Source of the DNA: Agromyces agglutinans
Lineage (GTDB): Bacteria > Actinomycetota > Actinomycetes > Actinomycetales > Microbacteriaceae
Reading direction: 5' to 3'
Assembly: GCF_009647605.1 (NCBI RefSeq)
Contig: NZ_WJIF01000009.1
Location: forward strand, 94,250-158,249
DNA: 64,000 bases
Both the position numbers and the translations under genes were made by a program. The notes below the pieces were generated by a model. It made no database searches. It was given only the letters and a program-made list of their open reading frames with translations, and was not told the origin of the DNA. Shown here in pieces: positions 1 through 8,689 of this stretch (positions are counted from its first letter, which is position 1; every line of letters begins with the position of its first letter).

Positions 1-222
1 GGTGTCGACGCGGTGCGACCCCGAGGTCAGCACGAGGATCGGCTCGTCGTCGATCGTGAACACGAGCGAGTTGGCGATCTGGCCGACCTCGATGCCGAGC
101 GCGTCGGCGGCCAGCTGCGCGGTCGTCACGGCGCCGTCGAACCACGTGATGCGCGGCTCGACGCCTGCGGCACGGAGTGCCTCGGCGACGCGGTCGACGG
201 CGGGATGGGAGGGCGTGGTCAT
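1..222 (-). CDS. YbaK/EbsC family aminoacyl-tRNA deacylase (5' part)
   Basis: Reading leftwards from an ATG at 222, 74 codons are open to the window edge, so only the N-terminal part is present. The start MTTPSHPAVDRVAEALRAAG, followed by a segment with A-L-G-I-E-V-G-Q-I-A-N-S-L-V-F and then P-I-L-V-L-T-S-G-S-H-R-V-D-T, matches the N-terminal half of YbaK/EbsC proteins, which hydrolyse mischarged tRNAs (Cys-tRNA(Pro), related substrates) in the cytoplasm. The start is supported by a TACGAT -10 element on the minus strand (234-229) exactly 6 bases before the ATG, giving a leaderless mRNA. It is transcribed divergently from the APC permease. The catalytic lysine and remaining fold lie outside the window, so substrate preference cannot be judged. 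Confidence 0.75.
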   Translation of the reverse strand, partial: MTTPSHPAVDRVAEALRAAGVEPRITWFDGAVTTAQLAADALGIEVGQIANSLVFTIDDEPILVLTSGSHRVDT

Positions 223-228
223 CCCCCG

Positions 229-249
229 ATCGTATCGAGCCGCTACGAT
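229..249. promoter_or_regulatory. back-to-back leaderless promoters
   Basis: On the minus strand TACGAT (234-229) sits 6 bases before the ATG at 222; on the plus strand TACGAT (244-249) sits 6 bases before the GTG at 256. Both spacings place the transcription start on the first base of the start codon, and neither gene has a Shine-Dalgarno sequence. Inference from position only; no recognisable -35 is claimed. Confidence 0.55.
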
Positions 250-255
250 GCGCGG

Positions 256-1542
256 GTGAACAGCGCACCCCGACTCGCCCGCCGCCTCGCACTCGGCGGC
301 GCGGTCGCGATCGGGCTCGCGGCCATGATCGGCGCGGGCGTCTTCGGCGCGTTCGGCCCCGCCGCCGCGGCCGCTGGCGACCTGCTGCTCGTCGGGCTCG
401 GGGTGGCGGCGGTCATCGCCTTCGCCAATGCCATGTCGACGGCCCAGCTCGCCGCCAGGTACCCCGAGTCGGGGGGCGCCTACCGATACGGACGCGAGCG
501 GCTCGGCGCGTGGCCGGGCTTCCTCGCCGGCTGGGGGTTCGTCATCGGCAAGACCGCGAGCGGCGCCGCGATGGCGATGACCGCCGCCGCCTACCTCGTG
601 CCCGCGGGGTGGGAACGCCCGGTCGCCGTCGCGGCCGTCATGGCCATCGCCGGCGTCAACCTGCTCGGCATCACGCGCACCGCACGCGTCGCGACCGTGC
701 TCGTGGCCGTCGTGCTCGCCGTGCTCGCGCTCGTCGTCGTCGCGGGCGTCATCGCTGCGGCCGGCGGTGGCGCGGCCGGCGCCGCACCGGCCTCCCCCGA
801 CGGCTCCGGGGCCGGGGCATCCGTCACCCCGTACGGCGTGCTGCAGTCGGCGGGCCTGTTGTTCTTCGCGTTCGCCGGGTACGCCCGCGTCGCGACCCTC
901 GGCGAGGAGGTCGTGGACCCCGCCCGCACCATCCCGCGCGCGGTCACGACCTCGCTCGGCATCGTCGTCGTGCTGTACGCCGTGATCGGCGTCGTGCTGC
1001 TCGCCGCCCTCGGTGCCGCGTCGCTCGCCCGCTCCGACGCACCGCTCGCCGACGTCGTGCGGCTCGTCGGCTGGGATGCCGCGGTGCCCGTCGTACAGGC
1101 GGGCGCGGCGATCGCCGCGCTCGGCGCGTTGCTGGCGCTCGTCGCGGGCATCGGCCGCACGTCGCTCGCGATGGCGCGCGACCGGGAGCTGCCGGCACCC
1201 ATGGCGAAGGTCTCGTCGCGGTTCCACGTGCCCTGGGTCGCCGAGGTCGTCGTCGCGGTCGCGATCATCGCGCTCGTGCTCACGGCCGACCTGCGCGGTG
1301 CGATCGGGTTCTCGAGCTTCGGCGTGCTGGCGTACTACCTGGTCGCGAACCTCGCGGCGCTGACGCAGCCGTCCTCCGAGCGACTCGCCCCGCGCTGGCT
1401 GTCGGCGCTCGGCGCCGTCGGCTGCGTCGTGCTCGTCGCGACCCTGCCGTGGCAGGCCGTCGTCGGCGGCACCGCGGTCTTCGCCGTCGGCGCCCTCATC
1501 CGCCTCATCGCGCAGGCGCGCCGCCGTAGGCTGGCCGCATGA
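256..1542 (+). CDS. APC-superfamily amino acid permease
   Basis: 428 residues with about 12 hydrophobic segments. The N-terminal motif G-L-A-A-M-I-G-A-G-V-F-G (residues about 20-31) is the helix-1 substrate-binding signature of amino acid-polyamine-organocation transporters, and F-A-F-A-G-Y-A-R followed by E-E-V-V-D-P-A-R-T-I-P-R-A is the conserved helix-6/loop region with the usual acidic residues. It probably imports or exchanges an amino acid at the cytoplasmic membrane; the substrate is not evident. Length is slightly short for the family (usually 430-500). A Gly/Ala/Pro-rich stretch near residues 170-195 is a low-complexity loop. GTG 256 is preferred because a TACGAT -10 lies 6 bases upstream; frames further upstream are not membrane-protein-like. 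The next gene starts inside its stop codon (ATGA overlap). Confidence 0.85.
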   Translation: MNSAPRLARRLALGGAVAIGLAAMIGAGVFGAFGPAAAAAGDLLLVGLGVAAVIAFANAMSTAQLAARYPESGGAYRYGRERLGAWPGFLAGWGFVIGKTASGAAMAMTAAAYLVPAGWERPVAVAAVMAIAGVNLLGITRTARVATVLVAVVLAVLALVVVAGVIAAAGGGAAGAAPASPDGSGAGASVTPYGVLQSAGLLFFAFAGYARVATLGEEVVDPARTIPRAVTTSLGIVVVLYAVIGVVLLAALGAASLARSDAPLADVVRLVGWDAAVPVVQAGAAIAALGALLALVAGIGRTSLAMARDRELPAPMAKVSSRFHVPWVAEVVVAVAIIALVLTADLRGAIGFSSFGVLAYYLVANLAALTQPSSERLAPRWLSALGAVGCVVLVATLPWQAVVGGTAVFAVGALIRLIAQARRRRLAA

Positions 1543-2075
1543 GTGCCGACCCCGCCGCCCGAGTCATCCCCCTCGCCGGAATCCCGGCGCCGTCGATCGA
1601 CGACACCGCCTTCGTCGCCCCCGGCGCGACGATCGTCGGCAACGTCCGGCTCGAAGCCGGATCGAGCGTCTGGTACCACGCCGTGCTGCGCGCCGAGGCC
1701 GAGCCGATCGTGCTCGGCGAGAACGCGAACCTCCAGGACACCGTCGTGTGCCACGTCGACGCGGGCTATCCGCTGACGATCGGGCGCGGCGTCTCGGTCG
1801 GTCACGGCGCGGTGCTGCACGGATGCACCGTCGAGGACGACTGCCTCATCGGCATGGGCGCGACGGTGCTGAACGGCGCCGTCATCGGCGCGGGCTCGCT
1901 CGTCGCGGCGGGCGCGGTCGTGCTCGAGGGCACGGTCGTGCCGCCGGGCTCGCTCGTCGCAGGCGTGCCGGCGAAGGTGCGTCGCGAGCTCGCCGATGCC
2001 GAGCGCGAGGGCATCCGCCGCAACGCCGCCGCGTACCTGCGGCACGTCGAACTGCACACGACGTCGCTCGGCTGA
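1539..2075 (+). CDS. gamma-carbonic anhydrase family protein
   Basis: 178 residues made mainly of left-handed beta-helix hexapeptide repeats. H at V-C-H-V-D and two more histidines in V-G-H-G-A-V-L-H-G are the three zinc ligands typical of gamma-class carbonic anhydrases and the YrdA/PaaY group. The C-terminal P-A-K-V-R-R-E-L motif is also usual. Expected to be a cytoplasmic homotrimer; members may be true carbonic anhydrases or thioester-related hydrolases, and the sequence does not decide. The ATG overlaps the permease stop, yet TAGGCT at 1527-1532 is also exactly 6 bases before the ATG, so the gene may have its own leaderless promoter inside the permease gene. Confidence 0.85.
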   Translation: MSADPAARVIPLAGIPAPSIDDTAFVAPGATIVGNVRLEAGSSVWYHAVLRAEAEPIVLGENANLQDTVVCHVDAGYPLTIGRGVSVGHGAVLHGCTVEDDCLIGMGATVLNGAVIGAGSLVAAGAVVLEGTVVPPGSLVAGVPAKVRRELADAEREGIRRNAAAYLRHVELHTTSLG

Positions 2076-2100
2076 CGGCCCGGAGTCGGGCGCAACCGGC

Positions 2101-2646
2101 TCAGCCGCCGGCCGGGGCCGCCCACGGTCGGGGATCATCGGCCAACAGCGAGTAGACGACCACGTCGTGATTGCGGCCGCCGTTGTAGAACGCACCGCGC
2201 GCGGTGCCCTCGAGCGTGAACCCGCACTTCTCGGCGATCCGGCGCGACGCGGCGTTCTCCGGCACGATGACCAGCTGGATCCGGTTCCGCTTCTTCGCCC
2301 CGAACAGGTAGTCGACCAGCAACTGCACCGCCTCGGTCGTGTAGCCGTGTCCGGCGAAACGATCGCCGTAGAGCAGGTATGACAGCTCGTACGCGTCCCA
2401 GTACGAGATCGGCACGAAGAACTCGATATGGCCCGCGACCTCACCGGCCGGATCGATGATGAGGAGGGTCCCCTCATCGGTCTCCCAGAGCCCGGTCTCC
2501 GCGAAGTCCCGGCGGAACCGCGACTCCGACTGCACGCCCAGCGGAAAGAACGCGCCGCGGTGGCGCAGGTCCTCGTGCGCCCGGTAGAGCGCGGGCAGGT
2601 CGTCCTCGCGCACCGTGCGAAGGCTGACGCGATCGCCGTGGAGCAT
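2101..2646 (-). CDS. GNAT family N-acetyltransferase (RimJ/RimL-like)
   Basis: 181 residues. It opens with G-D-R-V-S-L-R-T-V-R-E-D-D-L-P-A-L-Y, the strand-1 pattern of RimJ/RimL-type acetyltransferases. G-H-G-Y-T-T-E-A-V near the middle is the acetyl-CoA-binding region, and N-A-A-S-R-R-I-A-E-K-C-G-F-T-L-E-G-T is the characteristic C-terminal motif. It probably acetylates an amine on a protein, small molecule or antibiotic; no specific substrate can be assigned. Start ATG 2646; TACGCT on the minus strand at 2693-2688 is a plausible -10 giving a leader of about 35 bases. Convergent with the carbonic-anhydrase-like gene, 25 bases apart. Confidence 0.8.
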   Translation of the reverse strand: MLHGDRVSLRTVREDDLPALYRAHEDLRHRGAFFPLGVQSESRFRRDFAETGLWETDEGTLLIIDPAGEVAGHIEFFVPISYWDAYELSYLLYGDRFAGHGYTTEAVQLLVDYLFGAKKRNRIQLVIVPENAASRRIAEKCGFTLEGTARGAFYNGGRNHDVVVYSLLADDPRPWAAPAGG

Positions 2647-2685
2647 CCTCGCCGCCGATCCCGGCCCGAGCGGGCCGCGTGCCGG

Positions 2686-4059
2686 TCAGCGTAGCCCGGT
2701 CGACTCCGCGCGTCGAGCGACGCCAGGAGCGGTCGCGACCTCGGCGGCCTGCTGCCCACGCAGCTGCCGCACGACCCGACGCGCCAGGCGCACCGTGCCG
2801 CGAACCGGGATCGCGACGCCCATCGCCACCGCGCCGAGCGCCGATCCGTCGTGCGAACCGAGCATCTTCTTCCGCTCGAACGCCCGGCGCAGCGCACCGC
2901 CCGTGAGGTTGTGCCGCCGCACCAGCACGGGCAGGGGCGCGGCATCCCTCGCCTCGAGCAGTTCGGCCAGGCGCGCCAGCCAGTCGTCGTCGGCGGGGTC
3001 GTGGAAGTAGTTGTCGTCGAGCCACGCGGGGTCGGGCGTGCGCCACTCCCCCGCGGCGAGCGCCTGCCCGTCGCCGAACAGCCCGCTGCCCTCGAAGACC
3101 GTGTTCAGCTGCTTCGGGCCGACGCCGAAGTCGTCGAGCAGCAGAGCCGGCACGCCCGCGGCGATCGCTTCGAGCACCGCGGTCGAACTGACCGTGACGA
3201 GCGCCTCGGCGCGTGCCAGGTGGGCGGTCATCGGGCCGTCTTCCACGACGAGGTTCGGCGGGAGCGTGAAGCCCAGCTCGCGCGTGACCTCCGGGTCGGC
3301 GATGAGCTCGGCGAGGTCGTGCTCTTCCGCGTGGGTCTGGGCCTCCCCGGCCCGCGCGCGGACCTTCACCACGAGGCGGCGGTTCGGACGGCGTCGCGCG
3401 GCCTCGCCGAGGATGCCGACGAGCGCGATCCGCTCCTCACGGGTCGCCGGCACCTTGGCCTGCACGGCGAAGACGACGTCCGAGGCATCCGCCCGCCGTT
3501 CGACGGCCGCCGCGTCGGCGAGGAACGCCAGGCTGGCGAGACCGAAGGCAGGCGCCGCCGGGAGTCCCGCCGCGAGGGCCGCGAAGTCGCGCACCTCGCG
3601 CCGACTGTGCAGGACCACCAGGTCGACCTGCTCGCGGTAGATGATCGCCTTCGGCACGGCGGGGATGGTGAGGCCCGGGAAGCCCGACACGAGCACGGGC
3701 CGATCGGCGAGCGCGTGCAGCACGGGGGCCGTCACCCGGACGAGCGGGCCGCGCAGCGCGAGCAGCACCGCGTCGGGGCGCAATTCGCCGACGAGCCCCG
3801 CGAGGTCGTCGAGGTGCACGCGGTGCGGGGCATCCGTCGCCCAGCGGGTGTCGGCGAGCGCCGACGCGAGTTGGCGCGGGCTGGGACCCACGTCGGTCGC
3901 GAGCACGGCGAGGTCGGCGTGCCATCCGCCCGGCAGCCGCGACGCGAGCGCGGCGCCCCACTTCGTGTACGAATCCGAGTCGCTGACGACGAGCAGGCGC
4001 CGCTGCGCGGCCTCGGCCTGCGCCGCGTCGGCGCCCGCGGGCTGCGGGCCCTGGGTCAC
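2686..4059 (-). CDS. DUF6716 putative glycosyltransferase (nonulosonic acid cluster)
   Basis: 457 residues, no signal peptide. I recognise it as the family annotated DUF6716 putative glycosyltransferase. Visible features are an N-terminal Rossmann-like start (R-L-L-V-V-S-D-S-D-S-Y-T-K-W), and a C-terminal half with A-L-V-T-V-S-S-T-A-V-L-E-A-I-A-A-G-V-P, which resembles the nucleotide-sugar-binding region of GT-B enzymes, where a Glu follows a T/S-S-T stretch. The GTG start overlaps the neuB stop (GTGA), so it is translationally coupled as last gene of a neuA-neuB operon. By context it probably transfers a CMP-activated nonulosonic acid or a neighbouring sugar to a cell-surface acceptor. That role is inferred; the fold is only suggested by motifs. 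Confidence 0.7.
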   Translation of the reverse strand: MTQGPQPAGADAAQAEAAQRRLLVVSDSDSYTKWGAALASRLPGGWHADLAVLATDVGPSPRQLASALADTRWATDAPHRVHLDDLAGLVGELRPDAVLLALRGPLVRVTAPVLHALADRPVLVSGFPGLTIPAVPKAIIYREQVDLVVLHSRREVRDFAALAAGLPAAPAFGLASLAFLADAAAVERRADASDVVFAVQAKVPATREERIALVGILGEAARRRPNRRLVVKVRARAGEAQTHAEEHDLAELIADPEVTRELGFTLPPNLVVEDGPMTAHLARAEALVTVSSTAVLEAIAAGVPALLLDDFGVGPKQLNTVFEGSGLFGDGQALAAGEWRTPDPAWLDDNYFHDPADDDWLARLAELLEARDAAPLPVLVRRHNLTGGALRRAFERKKMLGSHDGSALGAVAMGVAIPVRGTVRLARRVVRQLRGQQAAEVATAPGVARRAESTGLR

Positions 4060-4937
4060 ACGAGCACCCGGCGCAGCTTGGCCTTGGGCGCGAGCTCACC
4101 CGGGAACACGCGCTTCACGCCGTCGCCCATCGCCGTCTCGATGATGCGGATGTCGCGCACGAGGTGCTCGAGCCCCTGCGGCTCGAGCGAGGCCGAGTGG
4201 TCGCTGCCCCACATGGTGCGATCGAGCGTGATGTGCCGTTCGACCGCGACCGCGCCGAGGGCGACCGCGGCGAGCGAGATCTGCAGGCCCCGCTCGTGAC
4301 CCGAGTAGCCGATCGGCACGCCCTCGTAGCGGCCGCGCAGCGTCTGGATGGTGCGCAGGTTCGCCTCCTCGTGCGGCATCGGGTAGCTCGACGTGGCGTG
4401 CAGCATGACGAGCCGGCCGGTCTCGGTGCCGCCGAGCGTCGCGACGGCCTCGTCGATCTCGCCGATCGTCGACATGCCGGTCGAGAGGATCACGGGCTTG
4501 CCGGTCGCGGCGATCGCGCGCAGCAGCGGCAGGTCGGTGACCGAAGCCGAGGCGACCTTGTGCGCCGCGGTGCCGACGGCCTCGAGGAAGTCGACCGACG
4601 GCTCGTCCCACGGCGACGCGAACCAGTCGAGGCCCGCGAGGTCGGCGTAGCGGGCGACCTCGAGGTACTCGTCGAGCCCGAACTCCACGCGGCGGCGGTA
4701 GTCGAGGTAGGTCATCGTGCCCCACGGGGTCTCCCGCGGGACGTCCTTCATGTGCTCGGGCGTCGCGAGCTCTGGCGTGCGCTTCTGGAACTTCACGGCC
4801 TGGCATCCGGATGCCGCGGCGACGTCGATGAGCCGCTTCGCGAGCTCGAGGTCGCCGTTGTGGTTGAGGCCGATCTCGGCGATGACGTAGACGGGACGGT
4901 CGTCGCCGACCTCGTGGCGGCCGATGCGGACGGACAT
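4056..4937 (-). CDS. neuB: NeuB-family N-acylneuraminate(-9-phosphate) synthase, short form
   Basis: 293 residues forming a NeuB TIM barrel that condenses phosphoenolpyruvate with ManNAc, ManNAc-6-P or a related sugar. Markers: Y-V-I-A-E-I-G-L-N-H-N-G-D near the start (residues about 17-29), V-K-F-Q-K-R (phosphate/PEP binding), S-T-G-M-S-T, H-A-T-S-S-Y-P, I-G-Y-S-G-H-E and V-E-R-H-I-T-L-D-R near the end. NeuB proteins are usually 340-350 residues because of a C-terminal SAF (antifreeze-like) domain; this one stops right after the barrel at K-L-R-R-V-L-V, so the SAF domain is absent. ATG 4937 lies one base after the neuA stop and is followed by a GTGA overlap with the next gene. Whether the product is sialic, legionaminic or KDN-type cannot be read from the sequence. 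Confidence 0.85.
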   Translation of the reverse strand: MSVRIGRHEVGDDRPVYVIAEIGLNHNGDLELAKRLIDVAAASGCQAVKFQKRTPELATPEHMKDVPRETPWGTMTYLDYRRRVEFGLDEYLEVARYADLAGLDWFASPWDEPSVDFLEAVGTAAHKVASASVTDLPLLRAIAATGKPVILSTGMSTIGEIDEAVATLGGTETGRLVMLHATSSYPMPHEEANLRTIQTLRGRYEGVPIGYSGHERGLQISLAAVALGAVAVERHITLDRTMWGSDHSASLEPQGLEHLVRDIRIIETAMGDGVKRVFPGELAPKAKLRRVLV

Positions 4938-4938
4938 G

Positions 4939-6288
4939 TCAGGCTCCTTCGATGGCGCTGGCTGGGACGGATCGGTGGTCGTGGGGTGCGGGCTCGCCCG
5001 GCCGGGCCGGCGAGACCGGCTCGCGCTGCTCGGCCGGCTCGCGCACGGCGAGCACCGCGTCGGCGAGCTCGCGGACGGCGCCCTGGCCGCCTGCCCGCTC
5101 GAGCACGACGCGCGCGACGCGCTTGACGTCGGGGATCGCGTCGGCGACCGCGATCGGCCAGCCGACGAGTTCGAGCGCGGGCAGGTCGCCGCGGTCATTG
5201 CCGAGGTAGGCCACGCGGTCGAGCCGGATGCCCCGCTCGGCGGCCCAGTCGCGAAGGGCGGCGCCCTTGTCGGCGATGCCCTGGCGCACCTCGACGCCCA
5301 GCTTGGCCGCCCGCGCCGAGACCACCGGGTGCGTCTCGGCCGAGAGGATCAGCACCGGCACGCCGGCCTCGCGGAGCCGGGCGACCCCCGCGCCGTCGCT
5401 GCGGCTGACGCGCACGAACTCGACGCCCGCCTCGCCGACGATCGCGGTGTCGTCGGTGTGCACGCCGTCGAAGTCGGTGACGACGGCGTCGACGTCGATG
5501 CCGTGCACGCCTCCGTCGATGAGGTTCGCGAGGGCCTGCGCGACGACGAGGTCGGCCGCCGTGTCGATCTCGACGCCGTGCAGCTCGGGCACGAGCTGCA
5601 CCGCGATGCGTCCGAAGAACCGGTGCCCGGCCTCGCGGAATCCGGCGGCACGCATCGCGTAGAACGCGCCCGTCTCGCGGAACTCGGCAGGCCGCTCCTG
5701 GCGGCGCAGCCGCACCGAGGCGTCGTGGTTCACGCCGATCGCGCCCCCGCCGTAGCCGACGTGCGCGCTGCCGGCGACCTCGCGCCACAGGAACGCGTGG
5801 CTCGGCACCGCCGAGAAGACGCTGTCGGAAGTGCCGCCGGCCACCTGTGCGACGGCCGCATCGAGATCGGCCGGGTCGATGAACGGCGAGGTCGCCTGGA
5901 TGAAGAGGACGACGGATGCCCCGTCCGCGCCGTGTGCGGGGGCGGACTGCGCGGCACCGGCCGGCACCGTCTCACCGGCGATCGCGTCGAGCGCGTCGAG
6001 CGCATGCCGCAGCGCCGATTCACTCGACGCCGCGTCGCCGGCGAGCTCGGCGGGACGGTCGACCACGTGCGCCCCCGCGGCACGCGCGACCCGCGCGATC
6101 TCCTCGTCGTCGGTCGTGACGACCACGCGGCCCACCGTCTCGGCGGCCCGCGCGGCGGCGATCGCCCGCGCGACGAGCGGCACGCCGCCCACGCGCATCA
6201 CGTTCTTGCCGGGCAGCCCCTTCGACCCGCCGCGGGCGGGGATGATCGCCACGGCGACGCCACGGGTGCCGGGGTTCGGTCGAGCCAT
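4939..6288 (-). CDS. neuA: CMP-N-acylneuraminate cytidylyltransferase fused to HAD phosphatase
   Basis: 449 residues with two domains. Residues about 10-250 are a NeuA-type cytidylyltransferase with the nucleotide-binding motif I-I-P-A-R-G-G-S-K-G-L-P-G-K-N, plus Q-A-T-S-P-F and R-E-T-G-A-F-Y-A-M. Residues about 265-415 are a KdsC-like HAD phosphatase: D-F-D-G-V-H-T-D-D carries the nucleophile Asp272 and acid/base Asp274, followed by I-L-S-A-E-T and Y-L-G-N-D-R-G-D-L-P. The tail is Pro/Glu-rich. The enzyme would activate a nonulosonic acid with CTP; the HAD half could remove a 9-phosphate from the NeuB product, as in KDN/Neu5Ac 9-phosphate routes. That coupling is inferred. First gene of the operon; TAGCGT (6300-6295) 6 bases upstream gives a leaderless start. 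Confidence 0.85.
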   Translation of the reverse strand: MARPNPGTRGVAVAIIPARGGSKGLPGKNVMRVGGVPLVARAIAAARAAETVGRVVVTTDDEEIARVARAAGAHVVDRPAELAGDAASSESALRHALDALDAIAGETVPAGAAQSAPAHGADGASVVLFIQATSPFIDPADLDAAVAQVAGGTSDSVFSAVPSHAFLWREVAGSAHVGYGGGAIGVNHDASVRLRRQERPAEFRETGAFYAMRAAGFREAGHRFFGRIAVQLVPELHGVEIDTAADLVVAQALANLIDGGVHGIDVDAVVTDFDGVHTDDTAIVGEAGVEFVRVSRSDGAGVARLREAGVPVLILSAETHPVVSARAAKLGVEVRQGIADKGAALRDWAAERGIRLDRVAYLGNDRGDLPALELVGWPIAVADAIPDVKRVARVVLERAGGQGAVRELADAVLAVREPAEQREPVSPARPGEPAPHDHRSVPASAIEGA

Positions 6289-6294
6289 GCGGGC

Positions 6295-6300
6295 ACGCTA
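6295..6300 (-). promoter_or_regulatory. leaderless -10 of the neuA-neuB operon
   Basis: TAGCGT on the minus strand ends 6 bases before the neuA ATG (6288), and there is no ribosome-binding site in between. The operon therefore most likely begins transcription at the A of ATG, downstream of the glyA-folD terminator. Confidence 0.5.
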
Positions 6301-6377
6301 CGTCGGCGACGTGACCGACCGGTTGCCCTCCGGTGAACGCTGCGGGGGCGCCCGGTGGACGAGTGGGGCGGACGACG

Positions 6378-6405
6378 GATGCCCCGGGCCGCGGCCCGGG
6401 GCATC
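6378..6405 (-). terminator. perfect 13-bp hairpin after folD
   Basis: GATGCCCCGGGCC (6378-6390) is followed after two bases by its exact reverse complement (6393-6405). It lies 24 bases beyond the folD stop and upstream of the neuA promoter, so it should end the glyA-folD transcript. No clear U tract, as is common for high-GC terminators. Confidence 0.75.
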
Positions 6406-6429
6406 TGTTCGCTCGTCGCTCGCGCGGGG

Positions 6430-7314
6430 TCAGCCGCGCAGCTGGTACTCGGCCGCCTTCACGACGTTGGCGAGCAGCATCGCGCGGGTCATCGGCCCGA
6501 CGCCGCCCGGGTTCGGCGAGAGGAAGCCCGCGACCTCGGCGACGGCCGGATCGACGTCGCCCGTGAGCCGGCCCTTGCCGGTCTCCTCGTCCTGCACGCG
6601 CGTGATGCCCACGTCGAGCACGGCCGCGCCGGGCTTCACCCACTCGGGCTGCACGAGGTGCGGCACGCCCACCGCGGCGACCACGATGTCGGCCCGGCGC
6701 ACCTCGGCGGCCAGGTCGGTCGTGCGCGAGTGCGTGAGGGTGACGGTCGCGTCGAGCCCCTTGCGCGTGAAGAGCAGCCCGAGCGGCCGGCCGACGGTGA
6801 GCCCACGGCCGATCACGGTGACGTGCTGCCCGCGGATCGGGACCTCGTACCGGCGCAGCATCTCGACGATGCCCGCCGGCGTGCAGGGCAGTGGCGAGTG
6901 CAGATCGCCCTCGATGCCGAGCACGAGGCGGCCGAGGTTCGTCGGGTGCAGGCCGTCGGCGTCCTTGTCGGGATCGATGAGCTCGAGCATCGCGTTCTCA
7001 TCGTGGCCCGCGGGAAGGGGCAGCTGCACGATGTAGCCCGTGACCTCGCGCGCCGCGTTGAGATCCCGGATCGCGGCCCGCACGTCGGCGGTGGTCGCCG
7101 AGGCGGGCAGGTCGACGCGGATCGACTCGATGCCGACCTCCGCGCAGTCGCGATGCTTGCCCGCGACGTACGAGCGCGAACCCGGGTCGTCGCCCACGAG
7201 CAGCGTGCCGAGGCCCGGCACGACGCCGTGCGATCGCAGGCGCGCGATGCGCGACGCCAGTTCGTTCTTCACGGCCGTCGCGGTCGCGACGCCGTCCAGC
7301 TTGACCGCGGTCAT
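6430..7314 (-). CDS. folD: FolD methylene-THF dehydrogenase/cyclohydrolase
   Basis: 294 residues, normal for FolD. It interconverts 5,10-methylene-, methenyl- and 10-formyl-tetrahydrofolate in the cytoplasm using NADP. Motifs seen: Y-V-A-G-K-H-R-D-C (with the catalytic Lys), Y-I-V-Q-L-P-L-P (substrate pocket), H-C/P-like segment P-C-T-P-A-G, and [15 protein letters not shown] (NADP-binding loop). The ATG at 7314 follows a G/A-rich ribosome-binding site (GAGGGGGA) 13 bases after the glyA stop, so the two genes form one operon and both should be governed by the ZTP riboswitch upstream of glyA. A strong hairpin follows the gene. Confidence 0.95.
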   Translation of the reverse strand: MTAVKLDGVATATAVKNELASRIARLRSHGVVPGLGTLLVGDDPGSRSYVAGKHRDCAEVGIESIRVDLPASATTADVRAAIRDLNAAREVTGYIVQLPLPAGHDENAMLELIDPDKDADGLHPTNLGRLVLGIEGDLHSPLPCTPAGIVEMLRRYEVPIRGQHVTVIGRGLTVGRPLGLLFTRKGLDATVTLTHSRTTDLAAEVRRADIVVAAVGVPHLVQPEWVKPGAAVLDVGITRVQDEETGKGRLTGDVDPAVAEVAGFLSPNPGGVGPMTRAMLLANVVKAAEYQLRG

Positions 7315-7327
7315 GCGGACTCCCCCT

Positions 7328-8620
7328 CTACTGCTGGAGGCCCGGGTACAGCGGGAACCGCGCCGTGAGGGCCTCCACACGCGCGCGGAGCGCGGCGACA
7401 TCCGCACCGCCCTTCAGCGTCTCGGCGATGATGTCGGCGACCTCGGTGAACTCGGCGTCGCCGAAGCCGCGCGTCGCGAGCGCCGGCGTGCCGATGCGAA
7501 GGCCCGAGGTCACCATCGGCGGGCGCGGGTCGAACGGCACCGCGTTGCGGTTCACGGTGATGAGCGCCTCGTGCAGCAGGTCTTCGGCCTGCTGGCCGTC
7601 GAGCTCGGAGTTGCGCAGGTCGGCGAGCACGAGGTGCACGTCGGTGCCGCCCGTGAGCACGTCGACGCCCGCGGCCCGCGAGTCGTCGGCCGTGAGGCGC
7701 TCGGCGAGGATCTGCGCGCCGCGGATCGTGCGCTCCTGGCGGTCCTTGAACTCCTCGGACGCCGCGATCTTGAACGCGGTCGCCTTGGCGGCGATCACGT
7801 GCATGAGCGGACCGCCCTGCTGGCCGGGGAACACGTTCGAGTTCAGCTTCTTCGCGAGCTCGGTGTCGCGCGAGAGGATGAAGCCCGAGCGAGGGCCGCC
7901 GATCGTCTTGTGCACGGTGCTCGACACCACGTCGGCGTACGGCACGGGCGAGGGGTGCAGGCCCGCGGCGACGAGGCCCGCGAAGTGCGCCATGTCGACC
8001 CAGAGCTTCGCGCCCACCTCGTCGGCGATCGCGCGGAACGCGGCGAAGTCGAGGTGACGCGGGTAGGCCGACCAGCCCGCGATGAGCACCTGGGGCTTGT
8101 GCTCGAGGGCGGCGTCGCGCACGCGGTCCATGTCGACGCGGAACGTCTCGGGGTCGACGCCGTACGCGACGGCGTTGTAGAGCTTGCCCGAGAAGTTCAG
8201 CTTCATGCCGTGCGTGAGGTGGCCGCCGTGCGCGAGCTCGAGGCCGAGGATCGTGTCGCCCGGCGTCGCGATGGCGCTCAGCACCGCCGCGTTCGCCGAG
8301 GCGCCCGAGTGCGGCTGCACGTTCGCGTACTCGGCGCCGAACAGGCTCTTCGCGCGCTCGATGGCGAGGTTCTCGGCGACGTCGACGTACTCGCAGCCGC
8401 CGTAGTACCGGCGGCCCGGGTAGCCCTCGGCGTACTTGTTGGTCAGCACGCTGCCCTGCGACTGCAGCACCGAGACGGGCACGAAGTTCTCGCTCGCGAT
8501 CATCTCGAGGTAGTCGCGCTGGCGGCCCAGCTCGAGGTCGAGCACCTCGGCGATCTCGGGATCGACGACGGCGAGCGGCTGGTTGAAGACGGATTCGGGG
8601 GTGCTGGCGGATTCGGCCAA
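7328..8620 (-). CDS. glyA: serine hydroxymethyltransferase
   Basis: 430 residues. PLP-dependent enzyme converting serine and THF to glycine and 5,10-methylene-THF. Seen: M-I-A-S-E-N-F-V, the N-terminal signature; [24 protein letters not shown]; and [12 protein letters not shown], which carries the Schiff-base lysine. The start is a TTG at 8620-8618: an AAAGGAG ribosome-binding site lies 6 bases upstream, and no in-frame ATG or GTG fits the conserved N-terminus. The long leader contains a ZTP riboswitch. Cotranscribed with folD. Confidence 0.95.
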   Translation of the reverse strand: MAESASTPESVFNQPLAVVDPEIAEVLDLELGRQRDYLEMIASENFVPVSVLQSQGSVLTNKYAEGYPGRRYYGGCEYVDVAENLAIERAKSLFGAEYANVQPHSGASANAAVLSAIATPGDTILGLELAHGGHLTHGMKLNFSGKLYNAVAYGVDPETFRVDMDRVRDAALEHKPQVLIAGWSAYPRHLDFAAFRAIADEVGAKLWVDMAHFAGLVAAGLHPSPVPYADVVSSTVHKTIGGPRSGFILSRDTELAKKLNSNVFPGQQGGPLMHVIAAKATAFKIAASEEFKDRQERTIRGAQILAERLTADDSRAAGVDVLTGGTDVHLVLADLRNSELDGQQAEDLLHEALITVNRNAVPFDPRPPMVTSGLRIGTPALATRGFGDAEFTEVADIIAETLKGGADVAALRARVEALTARFPLYPGLQQ

Positions 8621-8689
8621 GACTGGCTCCTTTGCGGGATGGGACGGACCATTGCGGATATGCCTCGGGCGACTCGCGCCACGAGGTTC

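Noticed and set aside
4056..4060. Short NeuB explained as a frameshift removing the SAF domain
   Set aside because: The next gene begins in the stop codon by GTGA overlap and is a complete unrelated family; no SAF-like sequence is found in other frames downstream.
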